A DNA stretch of 64,000 bases. Source: Clarkia xantiana subsp. parviflora. Its lineage: Eukaryota > Streptophyta > Magnoliopsida > Myrtales > Onagraceae. Within the stretch, counting starts at the first letter, position 1. Each line of letters begins with the position of its first letter. Of the stretch, positions 23,428 through 35,066 are shown piece by piece. The DNA lies in the NCBI GenBank assembly GCA_036873135.1, contig JAPTYO010000005.1:9092166-9156165 (forward strand), written 5' to 3'. Both the position numbers and the translations under genes were made by a program. The notes beneath the pieces were generated by a model. That model had not been told where the DNA came from. It ran no database searches and was given only the letters and a program-made list of their open reading frames with translations.

Positions 23428-26352
23428 AAGGGCATGACATCATAGTGATAGATGTCACTATCAGCATAAAAAGCGGTGTGGGGGGCATCCTCCTTGGACA
23501 TCTTGATCTGATTGTAGCTGGAGTAGGCATCCATAAAGCTCAGCAACTCATGTCCCGATGTGGCATCCACCAGCTGGTCGATCCTCGGGAGCGGATAGCA
23601 ATCCTTCGGGCATGCTTTGTTCAGGTCGCGGAAATCAACACACATCCGCCACTTGCCATTGCTCTTCTTCACCAGGACTGGGTTGGCGACCCAGGTCTGG
23701 AATCGGAGCTCCTTAATAAATCCAGCATCCAGCAACCTGCCCACCTCTTGTTGGATCGCGATCTTCTTGTATGCACCCATCGGGCGCCTTCTCTGTGCAA
23801 TCGGCTTGATCGCGGGGTCAATCTTCAGCTCATGAGTGATCACATCGGGGCTGATTCCTGGCATGTCACTCAGGGACCAGGCAAACAGCTCCTTGAACTC
23901 CTTCAACAAATCAATCAGCTCTTGGGCCCTCTCCTCAAACAGAGCGGACCCGATTTTCACCTTCCTCTGAGGTCCATCAATCTCGACCTCCTTCAAATCC
24001 TCCATCGGGGCGGGACGCCCAAACTCCTCTCTAGGATCAGCATCAGTCTGGAAAATAGTCATAGCCTCCCGATTCTTCCTTCGAGTGGCATTGACATAGC
24101 ACTTCCTGGAGGCCACCTGATCGCCCTTGACCTCCCCGACTCCGTGGTCGGTCGGAAACTTCATCTTCTGATGGACAGTTGAGGCAATTGCCCCCATCGG
24201 GTTGATGGTGGTCCTCCCGATAATTGCATTGTAAGTCCCCGCAGAATCGACCACCACGAACTCCACGTCCCTCTTCTCCGACTTCCAACCACTACCGAAC
24301 TCAACCGGTAAGGTAATCATCCCCACCGGGTAAGAGGTAGAGCCAGAAAATCTGACCATCGGGAAGTCCACATGCTTCAGATCCTTCTTTGTTTTTCCCA
24401 TGGCCTCCAGCGCATCCATGAACAAAATGTCGGAGGAGCTCCCTCCATCAATCAAGATTCGCTTCATCTCGTACCCATCCACGCTCAGGGTCACGACCAA
24501 AGCATCATCGTGCGGGGTCTCCACACCTATCAGGTCCTCCGCTGAGAAGGAAATCACCATCTCTTCCTTCGGGGTCCAAGATCGTTCCCTCTTGCCCAGC
24601 ACCACAGCAACAGGAATTCGAGAAGCATAAACCTCTCGAGATGCCGTGGTATCACCTCCTGCAGCAAATCCTCCATGGATCACATTAATGGTCCCCCGCT
24701 TCTCCTTGCGGGTATCGGAAGACTCCTTGGCCGAGGGCTCCGGCTCGGACTTCTTCTTCTTCGGGGACCGATCGCGGGATCGGGAACGGGATCGGCTCCG
24801 TCGCCCAGCCACAAATTCCTTGAGCTTCCCCTTCTGGATCAGCTTCTAAATCTCCTTCTTCAACTCCCGACAGTGGTTAGTGTCGTGACCGCTGGCGCGG
24901 TGGAAACGACAATAACGATCGGTGCGGGCTCCCATGAACTCTCCATCCTTCTTCGGGGGGTACCTGGCGATACCCTGCCGATCCATCACCGCCAACACAG
25001 CACCCACGGAGCAAATGAGAGGAGTGTAACGGTCCTCCCGCTTGTCCGACTTCGAGGGACGCTTGTCTTCCCTCCGATCAGAGCGGCCTCGACCCCGACT
25101 GCTCTCGGGTTTATCCTTCCTCTTGCGATCGTCCGATGGCTTGGACGACTGCTTCCCCTTGTTCGATTTCGGAGGATCGAGCTCTCCGGAAGCTATCTTC
25201 GACTCCTGCACGTCGATTTGCTGCTTCACCCTCTTCTGCAGCGCCTCCATGTTCCACACAGCCTTCTCAGCCGCGTTGTGCATCAGGTCGGAACCATATG
25301 GTGCTGTCAGGTTCCAATGAAGGTGCGGATAGTCTCTCCCTCCGACATCTCCTCATCAATCTCGGCCACGCTGGCGGTGTACCTCTGGTAATAATGCGCC
25401 AGCGACTCATCGGGCCTCTGTACCACCTCAGCCAGGACCTCGCGCTTTTCAGGAAACGCCGACGGCCCTGGTATTGCTGGATGAAACAGTCATGCGTCTG
25501 GGTCCAGGTAGAGATGCACCCTGGAGGAAGGCTGAAGAACCACGTCAGGGCCCTCTCACCAAGTGTGGCCGGGAACAGAACGCACACTATATCATCATCC
25601 TTGGCTCTGCCTAGACAAGCCATAACATGCTTCTGGACATGGCGAACTGGATTTCCTTCGCCATCATACTCCTTGATCGTCTGGATACCAAGTCCTGGCG
25701 GGACAATGGTGTTCAGCAATCGGGGAACAAAGGGATGAGTGGATCGATCCCTCAGCTCCGCCACCATCTTCTTCTGGTCCCCCATACAGATGTTCACGAT
25801 TTTCACCACCTGGTCGGAGGTGATAGGACCATTAAGAGGGATGGTCCTATGCTGCACCGTTCCAGGCCCATCAATCACGAACTGCTCCGACTGAGCGGGC
25901 TCCTTGCCCTTGTCCTGGTGCTCGGATTGGGCCTCCTGCCCGTTCTGATCCTCCCTCGGCGGAGGCGGAGGCAACTCTTCCTCCTTCTTCTTGGCAGCCT
26001 CCCTTCGGTCCAGGAGTGCCTCCATGGTCTCCAGGAATGTCGGCATGGCGTCCATCACAGCCTTCGCCAAGTCCACCTTTGAAGGAGCATCCTGGTCCCT
26101 CATCGGGATCTCCTCCCTGTCCTCCAACGAGTCTCGAACGGAATCCTCGTGATCGTCATGATACCCCCCTGTTTGAGAACCAGCAGGGGGAGGATCATTC
26201 TGATCAACACTGCGCTCCGGAAGCCCCGAATTCAGAGTTCCAGCAGGATGGCGGGAATCGCCGGATTGCCCTTGCTTCTGCTTCTGCTTGCCAGCCATCG
26301 ATCGGGTAGAAGCTATCTTTGCTTTTTGTTACGTTCCCACAGACGGCGCCAT

Positions 26353-26950
26353 TGTTGGATCACGATTGGAACTCCGGCACGTTCTTGACGGAAGTCTGAA
26401 CTCCTTTGCTCCAAGTAATCCTGCAAAAAGCGTTCTCCGATGCTTAAATGAGTATCTCGATGTAGGCAAGTATGTATGAGAGTATGAGTGTCTGTGTTCG
26501 TTCTGAGGTAATTCCTTCCTTTATATAGGGGAGGAGTTACCCCAGTTACCTGTTGAGATAACTGCCAGGGGCAGTTAGCCCACGTTCCATTTATCTCGGC
26601 TACTTGCCCACGTTCCGTCTTTTCAGGCCACTTCCCCACTACGCTGATAGTGGGCATGTTTCTCGGCCTCATCCTCTGGTGGCAAGTCCCGACGGATATC
26701 GAGGACTCTAGAGTTATCTCCTTTGGTCACCGCTCGGGGCCCCTCGTCATCGGGACAGGGCCAACATCCTCAGGGATTCAACATCGGGGCCTACTCAAAG
26801 GCATTCCATCGGGAGTGTCCAGCTCATATATCGGGACCGACCTTGTCGGGACCCCTCGTATTGGTCCTCTAGGCCTCTTTTGGAGCCCAGTAGGCCTACT
26901 CACCGTTTACTCGTTGTTAATGGGCCTAACGGCTATATCGAAACTCATCA
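26353..26950 (-). repeat. 5' LTR of gypsy copy C
   Basis: 598 bp, with the primer site on its left (26333-26352) and the TGTAT duplication on its right. The TATA box on the minus strand (cccctatataaag) is near 26525. Confidence 0.92.
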
Positions 26951-26955
26951 TGTAT

Positions 26956-27655
26956 CATTGCAAATTGCAAGACAAAAGCATCATATTTACAAACATAATT
27001 AATTACGTTTATTTATTTATATAAAAAAAAACGGAAATTAATAAATACTGTTGGCATGCATGTTATTGTTGTTACGTAAATCTGGGTTCAATTGCGTTGT
27101 TGGGCTTGATCTATTTGTTGCCTTGTGGGCTTGTTGGTGGGCCTGGCGTTTTGTATTGATAGATCGGGTCAGTTATTTGTTGTTGACTTTGTGATTTTTT
27201 TTTTTTATGAGAAGTTAACATATATTAGACGAGCGCGTCGGAAGGCAAAAGAGCCAACGACCTCCTCACTCGAGAAAAAACACTACAAGAAAACATACGA
27301 GAAAAAACATTACAAGAAAACATATTTTTAGTGAAAATATTATGTGAAAAAAAATATAAATAGACACTAAAAAATAAATAATTAGTGACAAAATATAACA
27401 TGTTGTCACTAAAATATATTAGTGACTAAATATAAAGCGAAAATTTAACACTAGTCACTAGCTTTCTATATTTTGGGACAAAAAAAATTAACAAATATAA
27501 TATATTTTTTGGCCTTAATAATCAATAAATAATATTTAGTTTGTACAATACACGTAAATCTCATTTGTTTCATTTATCAAACTATTAAAATGATCTAAGT
27601 TCAACTACTTAAGTGATCTGTAGTTGTACAACCAACAATTTTGACACAAAATAAT
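26956..27655. other. Non-coding spacer with a possible CACTA-type terminal motif
   Basis: Cactacaagaaaaca at 27281-27295 matches the conserved end of plant CACTA (En/Spm) transposons. It is followed by repeated ttagtgacaaaat and gtcactaaa blocks as seen in their subterminal regions (27355-27470). A 27-bp unit around the motif is duplicated in tandem (27271-27297, 27298-27324). No opposite end and no transposase are visible, so this may be an end fragment or a coincidence. Confidence 0.45.
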
Positions 27656-27661
27656 ATTAAA

Positions 27662-28530
27662 GTCCAATTGGGATTTGGGTCTAGCCCAATTACCCTAATG
27701 TGACATTTACCCAAGTTCATTAGGTAAACTATACATATTATGGGCTACCAATTACGGCACCCATTACTATATGCTTACAGCTCTCACTCGTCGGAATGGG
27801 AGGGTGCCTGTTAATGTATTGTCGTCCAAATCTGCATAACCATTTCTCTCCTTTGATCTGCTCCTTGCTTCTGAATAGTTCATACGAGGTTTGTCGTGCG
27901 ACCGGCGGATACGACAGGCATCGTGCTACTCATCTCTTTGGAGTATTGTAGCGCCCGCGGAACGTTGATTCCCTTTTCTCCAATCAACCTGTTATAAACA
28001 ACATTTATACATTGTACCGCGTTGTATCCTAGGTCAACTGTTAATTCTCCATTTGCCTAGTTTTCACATAGGAACACTTCTCCAAGGCATCCGTACAAGT
28101 ATTCACAACCTTCAACTAATATCCGGTTGGTGGCCACCTAGTGAATACAAGAGTCGGTGAATTACAGGTGAACTTGACCATCCCCATCGCTCATATCCTT
28201 AGTCAGACCCAACCGGTTGCCAAAGACGTGGTTACTGAGCCTTTTTGTTCAGCACTACACTCGTACGTCGGGAAGCGAGCATTGAGCCTGACCTTAGATA
28301 TGAGTTCTGAGTCCGTGAGGATACTTTAGGTGCCTCTTCATAAGGCTCATGGGATCAATCACACGCTCGAGGTGAAGAAGTTTGCGCCCGCCAGAATCAC
28401 GGGGATTCCTTCCTAGCATAACCGAGATGTGACCCCGTGGTCGAACGTGGCACGCGTAGTATGAAGCACGCGTTGATAGCATACCTGAACCTTTTGGGTT
28501 GACACGAAAGGGATATGTCAATCATGCTAT
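27662..28530 (-). mobile_element. Copia 3' end (H): partial LTR and 3' untranslated region
   Basis: On the minus strand, a 3' untranslated region (28530 to 27780) runs into the first about 118 bp of an LTR (27779-27662), where it is cut off. The 28530 edge abuts plus-strand reverse transcriptase sequence of the same family. It is probably the 3' end of the outer minus-strand copy whose 5' LTR is at 43434-44002 (inference). Confidence 0.75.
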
Positions 28531-29578
28531 AGATGGATTAACGAGCCTAGACATAGTCAAATGCAATGAGCTTCTGTCAAAGAAGTATCCCATCAAATGA
28601 GACATTCATTCATGAACCAGTGACGGTTCAGCAAGCAATGAAATAACCTCAAACGAGGGAATGGAGAAAAACAATGTAGGATGAAATAAGCCTTAATAAA
28701 AATAAATTCGGTTTTGGTTTTCAGTTGATTTTCCTGCTAACCGCAGAGATAGAAAGTGAAATTTTAGAATTCACTGCTGATGGAAAGTCGAGTGGTGCAA
28801 AACTCGAACGATTGCGAAAGGATATACCCAAAATTCACGAAGTGGACTCTTATGAAACATACTTATCAACTATGCGTTATACCACAGTTAGGGCCATCCT
28901 TGCCCTTGTTGCATGTCTCGATCTAGAGCTGCACCAAATGGATGTTAAGACCGCATTCCTCCATGAAAACCTGGAGGAAGAGATCTATATGGAGCAGCCA
29001 GAGGGTTTTATTAATTCTGGCAAAGAACATAAAGTTTGCAAACTCCAAAGGTCTATTTACGGTCTTAAACAGTCGTCTCGGCAATGGTATCGCAGATTCT
29101 ACGAGAAAATCGTTGGAAACGGATTTGTGAACCTTCACGAGGATCCCTCATTTACACCAAGACCTCCGGGTCTAAGTATGTCATCATAACCTTATACGTA
29201 GATGACATACTCATTGCTGCGAACGATGTGAGTTTCATGAACAAATCAAAGTCCTGGTTAGCATCAGCATTTGAGATGAAAGACATGGGAGAGGCCATGT
29301 ACATCTTAGGCATTAAATTGCCCGAGATCGTGCCGCCCGGAGATTATGTCGGTCTCAAGAATCATATATCAACAAAATTTTGAAAAGATTCAGAATGCTC
29401 GATGCCAAACCCGTGGATACGCCGGTTATGATTGGGTGCGCGCTGTCAAAGTTTGATGGCCCGAAGAACCAGCAGGAGCGTGAACAGATGAAGAATGTAG
29501 AGTATCTGAGCATGGTAGGAAGTCTAATGTATGCCATGCTCTGTACTCGGCTGGATATTTTTCACGCTGTGGAATTTA
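28531..29578 (+). pseudogene. Copia reverse transcriptase fragment F2
   Basis: Homology starts at gagcctagacatag and covers the reverse transcriptase: KTAFLHENLEEEIYMEQPEGF (about 28950-29010), SIYGLKQSSRQWYRRF, and Y-V-D-D at about 29200. It continues into the connection region. Frameshifts and stops occur (for example near 28650, 29160 and 29325). The sequence breaks off at about 29575, inside MLCTRLDI..HAV, and jumps to the 3' untranslated region, so the RNase H domain is deleted. Confidence 0.83.
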
Positions 29579-30446
29579 ACCAGGGATAAACCTGGTTAAA
29601 TAAAACGATAACTTTGTCACACTCACAACATGACTTAATCTTCGTTTTGTAAATCGCCGTGTTGGACTCTGGCCATCATTAAAATCACATTCAGGGCCAG
29701 ATTAAATATTTTGCGATAACATGATTGACATATCCCATCCCTGGCTTGTCCAGTTGTGCTATCGACGCGTGTTTCATACTGTGTGTGCCATGTTCGACCA
29801 CGGGATCATGCTCGGTTGTGCTAGCTAGAATCCTTGTGATTCAAAGGGCGCATACTTCTTCACCTTGAGCGTGTGATTGATCCAGGGTGTCTTATGAAGA
29901 GGCACCCAAAGTATCCTCTCGGACTCAGAATTTATACCTAAGGTCTGGCTCAATGTTCGCTTCCCGGCGTACGAGCGTAGAGCCAAAGAAAACGGCCAAG
30001 TGACCACGTCTTGGAAACTGGTTGAGTTAGACTAAGGGTATAAGCTATGGGGATGGTCATATTCACCTATAATTCACTGACTCTTGTGTTCACTAGGTGG
30101 CCACCAACCGTATAATAGTTGAAGGTTGTGAACACTTGTACGAATGCTCTGGAGAAGTATTCCTATGTGGAAAATTGGGAAATTGGAGAATTATCAGTTG
30201 ACCAAGGATACAGTGCGGTACATGTTTTATTTTTAACAGGATTGATTTACGAAAGGGAATAAACGTTCTGCGGGCGCTACAACACTCCTAACAGATGAGT
30301 AGCACGATGCCCGTCGTATCCGTCGGTCGCACGGCAAACCTCGTATGAACTATTCGGAGACGGAGACAATGACTGAAGACTGAGACGTTGATGCTATTGG
30401 ATGGCAATACATTAGCAGGCACCCTCTCATTCCGGCGAGTGGGAGC
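29579..30446 (+). other. 3' untranslated region of copia fragment F2
   Basis: Non-coding block shared with the other copies, beginning part-way in because of the RNase H deletion. It ends in the polypurine-like ggcgagtgggagc before the LTR. Confidence 0.8.
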
Positions 30447-31026
30447 TGTTAGCATATGGTGACGTGGCGCCGTAACTGGTTGCCTGTTAACATTAAGGAT
30501 ATTATCCAAGATAATTGGGTAAATGTCACATTAGGTTAAATGGGCTTGACCTAACTCCTAATTGACATGGGAGGCCCAAAATTGGGCCTCCCTTCCTTAA
30601 TGTGTGGTTCGGCCGGACTTAGTCCCACATTGGTTGGAGTGGACTTTTGTACACTCCACCAATCCTATAAATAGGGGACTCACCTAAGGGGTTTTACACA
30701 TCAATCTAATTAAGAAGTACCTCCATTGAGGAACTTGAGAGAAACCCTCTCACCCCTTAGTAGTAAAAATTCGGCACCATCATCTCAGTCTGAGGTTCTG
30801 TCCCCGTTGAAGAATCGATCAGAGGATTTGCTGTGGAGCTTATACAGCGTAGGACTTCTTCTCACGAAGAACTTGTACGGGTTCCGACCAGAGGATCAGA
30901 AATCCCTCCACATCGTTCTTGGTCAGGAAATCTATTGAGGTATGTGTATATTATTCCGCTGCGTAGTTAGATTACTTGCATGTACACGTTTTGCATTCCG
31001 TAGTATTACGTCCCCGTAATCCAACA
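30447..31026 (+). repeat. Copia LTR between fragments F2 and F3
   Basis: 580 bp, TGTTAGCATATGG to CGTAATCCAACA, with a TATA-like cctataaatag near 30664. It is followed directly by reverse transcriptase sequence with no primer site. It serves as the 3' LTR of F2 and could equally be the 5' LTR of a deleted F3. Confidence 0.87.
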
Positions 31027-32590
31027 ATATTTACTCTAACTTCTGTTGACGAACCAGTGACGGTTCAACAAGCGGTTAAAGGACCTCAAGCAAAGGAATG
31101 GATGAAAGTAATGGAGGAAGAGATCGCCTCAATGAAAGTCAATTATCTATGGTCTTTAGTTTATTTACCTGCTAACGGCAGGGCCATAGGGGCGAAGTGG
31201 GTTCTGAAACCGAAACTCATTGCTGATGGAAATGTTGAGCGATACAAAGCTCGACTAGTTGCGAAATGATACACCCAGCTTCACGGAGAAGACTTTGATT
31301 AGACTCACTCACCGACTGTGAGGTACACCACAGTCAGGGCAATCCTAGCCTTGGTCGCAACCCTCGATTTAGAGCTGCACCAAATGGATGTTAAGACCGC
31401 ATTCCTCCATGGAAACCTGGAGGAAGAGATCTACATGGAGCAACTGGAGGGTTTCATTACTCCTGGTAGCAAACGTAGAGTTTGTAAACTCCAAAGATCT
31501 ATTTAGGTCTCAAACAATTGTCTCAGCAATGGTACCGCAGTTCCACAAGGAAATCGTCGGAAACGGATTCGTGAATCTCCACAAGGATCCATGCGCGTAT
31601 ACAAAGTCCTAGCTTTGTACATGTGACATACTCATTGCCGCGAACGATGTGAGTTTTATGCATGAATCAAAGTCCTGGTTGGAATCTTTATTTGATATGA
31701 AAGACATGGGAGAGGCTACGTACATCTTGGGCATTAAAATTTCTAGAGATCGTGCCATCCGGAGGTTATGTCTATCTCAGAAAGCCTACATCAACAAACT
31801 GTTGAAAAGGTTTAGATTACACGATGCCAAACCCGTGGAAACCTCGGTAGTACTCGGGTGCGCGTTGTCAAAGCGCGACGGCCCGAAGAACCAGCAAGAG
31901 CGTGAACAGATGTGGAGTGCAGAGTATTTAAGTATGGCTGGGAGTCTCATGTACGCCATGCTTTGTACTCGACCGGACATCTGTTACGATGTGGGCCTAG
32001 TTGCAAGATTCCAATCAGACCCTGGCTATCAACATTTAAAAGCTGTAAAGCAAATCATACGATATCTGAAAGGTACTGCCGACTACGTAATGTGCTATGA
32101 GGGCAGGAAGTAAGAATTGACCAGATTCAGTGATGCCGACCATGGTGGCGATCCAGACGATCGTAAGTCCACCACAGGAGGAGTGTTTCTCCTTGATGAT
32201 GCCGCCATTTCATGGACGAGCAAGAAGCTATCATGTGTCGCTCTGCCTGCGATAGATTCAGAATTCATTGCTATCTCCAAAAATGCTTAGGAAGTGGTCT
32301 GGCTGAAAAGGCTTCTTACTGCGCTGCTTGATGGCGATGTTGGGAGTAAACCTGTGAAGGTGTTCTCTGGCAGTCAAGCAGCGATTGCGGCAGTAAAGAA
32401 TCAAAAGTACCGTAGTAGGAATAAACACATTGATGTGAAATATAATTATGCTAAATCCATGGTAGAATATAATATAATCACTTTAGAATACTCGCCCACT
32501 GATGATATGGTGGCAGACCCACTAACTAAACCATTACGCAGGGAGACATTTGAAAAGCATGTTAAACTGCTTGGATTGCATAGGGTTTAA
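31027..32590 (+). pseudogene. Copia polyprotein fragment F3: reverse transcriptase and RNase H
   Basis: Begins right after the LTR with FTLTSVDEPVTVQQAV, the start of the reverse transcriptase region. It keeps AIGAKWVLKPK, KTAFLHGNLEEEIYMEQ and most of the domain, then has stops near 31267 and 31303 and frameshifts near 31505. The Y-V-D-D box is lost in a small deletion (about 31600-31630). The connection and RNase H parts (31649-32590: DAKPVETSVVLGCALSKRDGPKN; SGSQAAIAAVKN; DPLTKPLRRETFEKHVKLLG) are better preserved, with a stop at 32111. It is inactive because the catalytic site is gone. Confidence 0.87.
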
Positions 32591-33706
32591 ATGTGAGCAT
32601 GTATCTGTGATAACATTTTGATGAACTGGAAGTTACATTTTGATAAATGAGAGAATTGAAATTTGAGTTTATGATTCATCGACGTCATAATGTTTGATTA
32701 CATCAGATTTTACGGTCTATAAACTAAGTCGTAGAGAACGCAATCCTCTGAATAAATTATGTCGAATGTGGGCCTTGCCTTGTCACACGGGCACGGTCGT
32801 CTTGTAGGTTAGGGGGACTTCTTCCGAAGCAAAACTGGCTAAAAACTAGTTGGGAAACTTGGTTATGCAAAACGATCATTTGGTTTCGGAGTAACACGAT
32901 ATGATCTTCGTTTTGCACTTCGCCGGTGATGAACTCTGTTCATCATTAACCACATTTTGGGCCAGATGAAAGTCTGCGATAGCATCATTGACATATCCCA
33001 AACCTGACGATGATCATACAACGCGTGCTTCATACTACGTGTGCCACGTTCGACCACGGGGTCATGCTCGGTTGTGCTAGATAGAATCCTCACGATTCGG
33101 ACGGGCGCAAACTTCTTCACCTCGAGCGTGTGATTGATCCCGGGAGCCTTTTGAAACTACACATGAAATATCCTCATGGACTCGGAATTCATACATAAGG
33201 TCAGGCTCATTGTTCGCTTCCCGGCGTATGAGCGCAGTGCTGAAGAAAAAGGCCAAGTAACCACGTCTTTGTAAACCGGTTGGGTTTAACTAAGGGTATG
33301 AGAAATGGGGATGGTCAAGGTCACCTGTAATTCAACGACTCTTGTATTCACTAGGTGGCCACCAATCAGATATTAGTTGAAGGTTATGAATACTTGTGCG
33401 GATGCCCTGAAGAAGTATTCATATGTGGAAATTGGGAAATTAGAGAATTATCAGTTGACCTAGGATACATCGCGATACAAATTTGGTGTTTTTAAACAGG
33501 TTGATTTGAGATAGGGAATCAACGTTCCGCGGGCGCTACAACACTCCTAACAGACGAGTAGCACGATGCCCGTCGTATCCGCCGGTCACACGGAAAACCT
33601 CGTATGAACTATTCGGAAGCAGGGGCAGGATCAGAAGAGTGAAATGTTGATTCGATTTGGAGAACAATACATTAACAGGCACTCTCCCATTCCGGCGAGT
33701 TGGAGC
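32591..33706 (+). other. 3' untranslated region of copia fragment F3
   Basis: About 1.1 kb of non-coding sequence, the fullest plus-strand copy of this block. It ends in tccggcgagttggagc before the LTR. Confidence 0.82.
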
Positions 33707-34305
33707 TGTTAGCATATAATGACTGGGCTCCGTAATTGGTAGCCCATTAATATGTATACATTACCAAAGAAATTTGGTAAATGTCACATTAGGGAAATTG
33801 GGCTTGACCCAAATCCCAATTGACATTAGAGGCCCAAAATATTGGGCCTCGCTTATACATGGCAGGCCGAAATAGTATGTAGGGGCAAAGTGGACTTTTG
33901 TCCACTTTTCTCCTCCTATAAATAAAGGTTGTTAGGGTTTATTTGGGGTAATTCACAATTCCTCATAAGTGGTGATTTGAGAGAAAACCCTCCCCCCTAG
34001 AACATAGTTTCGGCCGAACCATATTGCACCATCAAGGGTGTGCCAATTTGCTTAGAGCAAATCACTCTGGAGATTCGTCCCTGCCAAGAATCAATCAGAG
34101 GCTTTTCTGTGGAGACTATACCGCGTAGGACTTCCTTAACAAGAACTTCTACGGGTTCCGTCCGGTGCGTCGTGAACTCCCTCAGCAAGATCCTTGGGGA
34201 CTACGGAAAGGGTTTAAGGTATGTGCGTATCTTCCGTTGCGTAATTCTGATTACAAGCATGTACCTTTTTTATGTTTTCGTAGTAATCCGCCCCGTAATC
34301 CAACA
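33707..34305 (+). repeat. 3' LTR of copia fragment F3
   Basis: 599 bp, TGTTAGCATATAATG to CGTAATCCAACA, with a TATA box (cctataaataaagg) near 33917. Confidence 0.88.
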
Positions 34306-34484
34306 TATATATATTTACTTAATTGTCAAGATTTTATTTAAGGGATAAAATCTATCGACAATATATTTTCTCAATCTTTTGGCAATATAATAGTATCAAA
34401 TATATCTATATCCCTAAAATCATGCATAGAATATATCGGTAATTAATATCACAATATTTTAGTCCTAAACCCAAGGGTCGGCCT
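34306..34484 (-). other. Leader fragment of the outer copia copy J (left part)
   Basis: Minus-strand leader sequence of the copia family, cut on the left by the LTR of F3. On the right it is interrupted by the full-length element; it continues at 43161-43433. Confidence 0.7.
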
Positions 34485-35066
34485 TGTAGACTTTAGGGGA
34501 TTAATACGTGCATGGTAACTAATATGAAGCGGAAGAATGTGCACATACCTATATTGTTTCCTGTAGCCCAGGACCTTTGAGGGGAGTTCTCGATCCGCCT
34601 GATGGTTCCTCGTAGAGGTTCCTGTTAGGGAAGCCCTACGCGGATTATGCCTCACAGCAAAGCCTCTGACGATTCTTCGCAGGATGGATCTACTTGGAGT
34701 AAATTGCTTGACACAATTTGGCACCTCCTTTGGTGTGTGATAGTTTGGCCGAAACACTAGAATTTTAGGGAGGAGGATTTTATTTTAATCTCACCACTTA
34801 GGAGAAGAGAATAACAATAGTGTTCTGAAAAACCCTCCTAGAGCTCCCTATTTATAAGAGGAGAAAAGTGGACAAAATTCCACTTTACCCCTCCTAGAAA
34901 ATTCGGTCGTCCATGATATAGGGAGGCCCAAATTTGGGCCTCCCATTTCAATTGGGATTTTAGGCCTAGCCCAAAAAGCCTAATAAGATATTAACCTAAT
35001 TTCATAGGTACATGGACTTTATTAATGGGCTCCCAATTACAGCGGCCCATAGTCCAAATGCTAACA
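34485..35066 (-). repeat. 3' LTR of copia element F4
   Basis: 582 bp; on the minus strand TGTTAGCATTTGGAC to AAAGTCTACA. The polypurine tract gcgagtgggagc adjoins at about 35067-35080. Confidence 0.88.

Larger units (their letters stand above)
20306..26298 (-). pseudogene. Gag-pol polyprotein of gypsy copy C (broken)
   Basis: Starts MAGKQKQKQGQSG at 26298. Gag runs to about 24850 with a frameshift near 25440. The zinc-binding motif CRFHRASGHDTNHC is at about 24910, and a stop (24854-24856) sits in its C-terminal part. The protease has D-G-G-S-S near 24440. Reverse transcriptase is split by a MITE (22903-23427) and has Y-V-D-D at 22801-22812. RNase H has a deletion near 22390-22400 and stops at about 22214 and 22152. 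A second RNase H domain (YTDGSSS, about 22020) and an integrase with HHCC and DDE landmarks (HEGAR..C-D-A-C, about 21320-21235; DLVGPLP, about 21140; SDNGPPFN, about 20960; ESANK, about 20850) follow without a break from 22147 to 20306. The last 613 codons are open, but the whole is dead. Confidence 0.9.
18900..26950 (-). mobile_element. Tat-type Ty3/gypsy retrotransposon, internally deleted (copy C)
   Basis: 8051 bp on the minus strand with LTRs at both ends and duplication TGTAT. Internal order (minus): primer site (ttggcgccgtctgtgggaa, 26333-26352), gag, protease, reverse transcriptase, RNase H, a second archaeal-type RNase H, integrase, a CTTAAG tandem array, the last about 65 codons of an antisense gene, and a polypurine tract. 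Two RNase H domains, the gag Cys/His motif and an antisense gene fit the Tat lineage. Compared with the copy at 49439 it has lost about 3 kb of the antisense gene and about 110 bp of RNase H, and it carries a MITE in its reverse transcriptase. LTRs are about 97% alike by eye apart from one 26-bp indel. Confidence 0.93.

Noticed and set aside
23277..24182. 301-codon plus-strand frame
   Set aside because: It runs from the MITE arm into DNA that codes reverse transcriptase on the minus strand; composition and position show it is a shadow frame.
24675..25391. 238-codon plus-strand frame over gag of copy C
   Set aside because: Opposite strand of recognised gag coding sequence; Leu/Arg-rich with no domain.
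30726..30938. 70-codon frame in the copia LTR
   Set aside because: Lies in the R/U5 part of an LTR; not conserved as a frame in sister LTRs.
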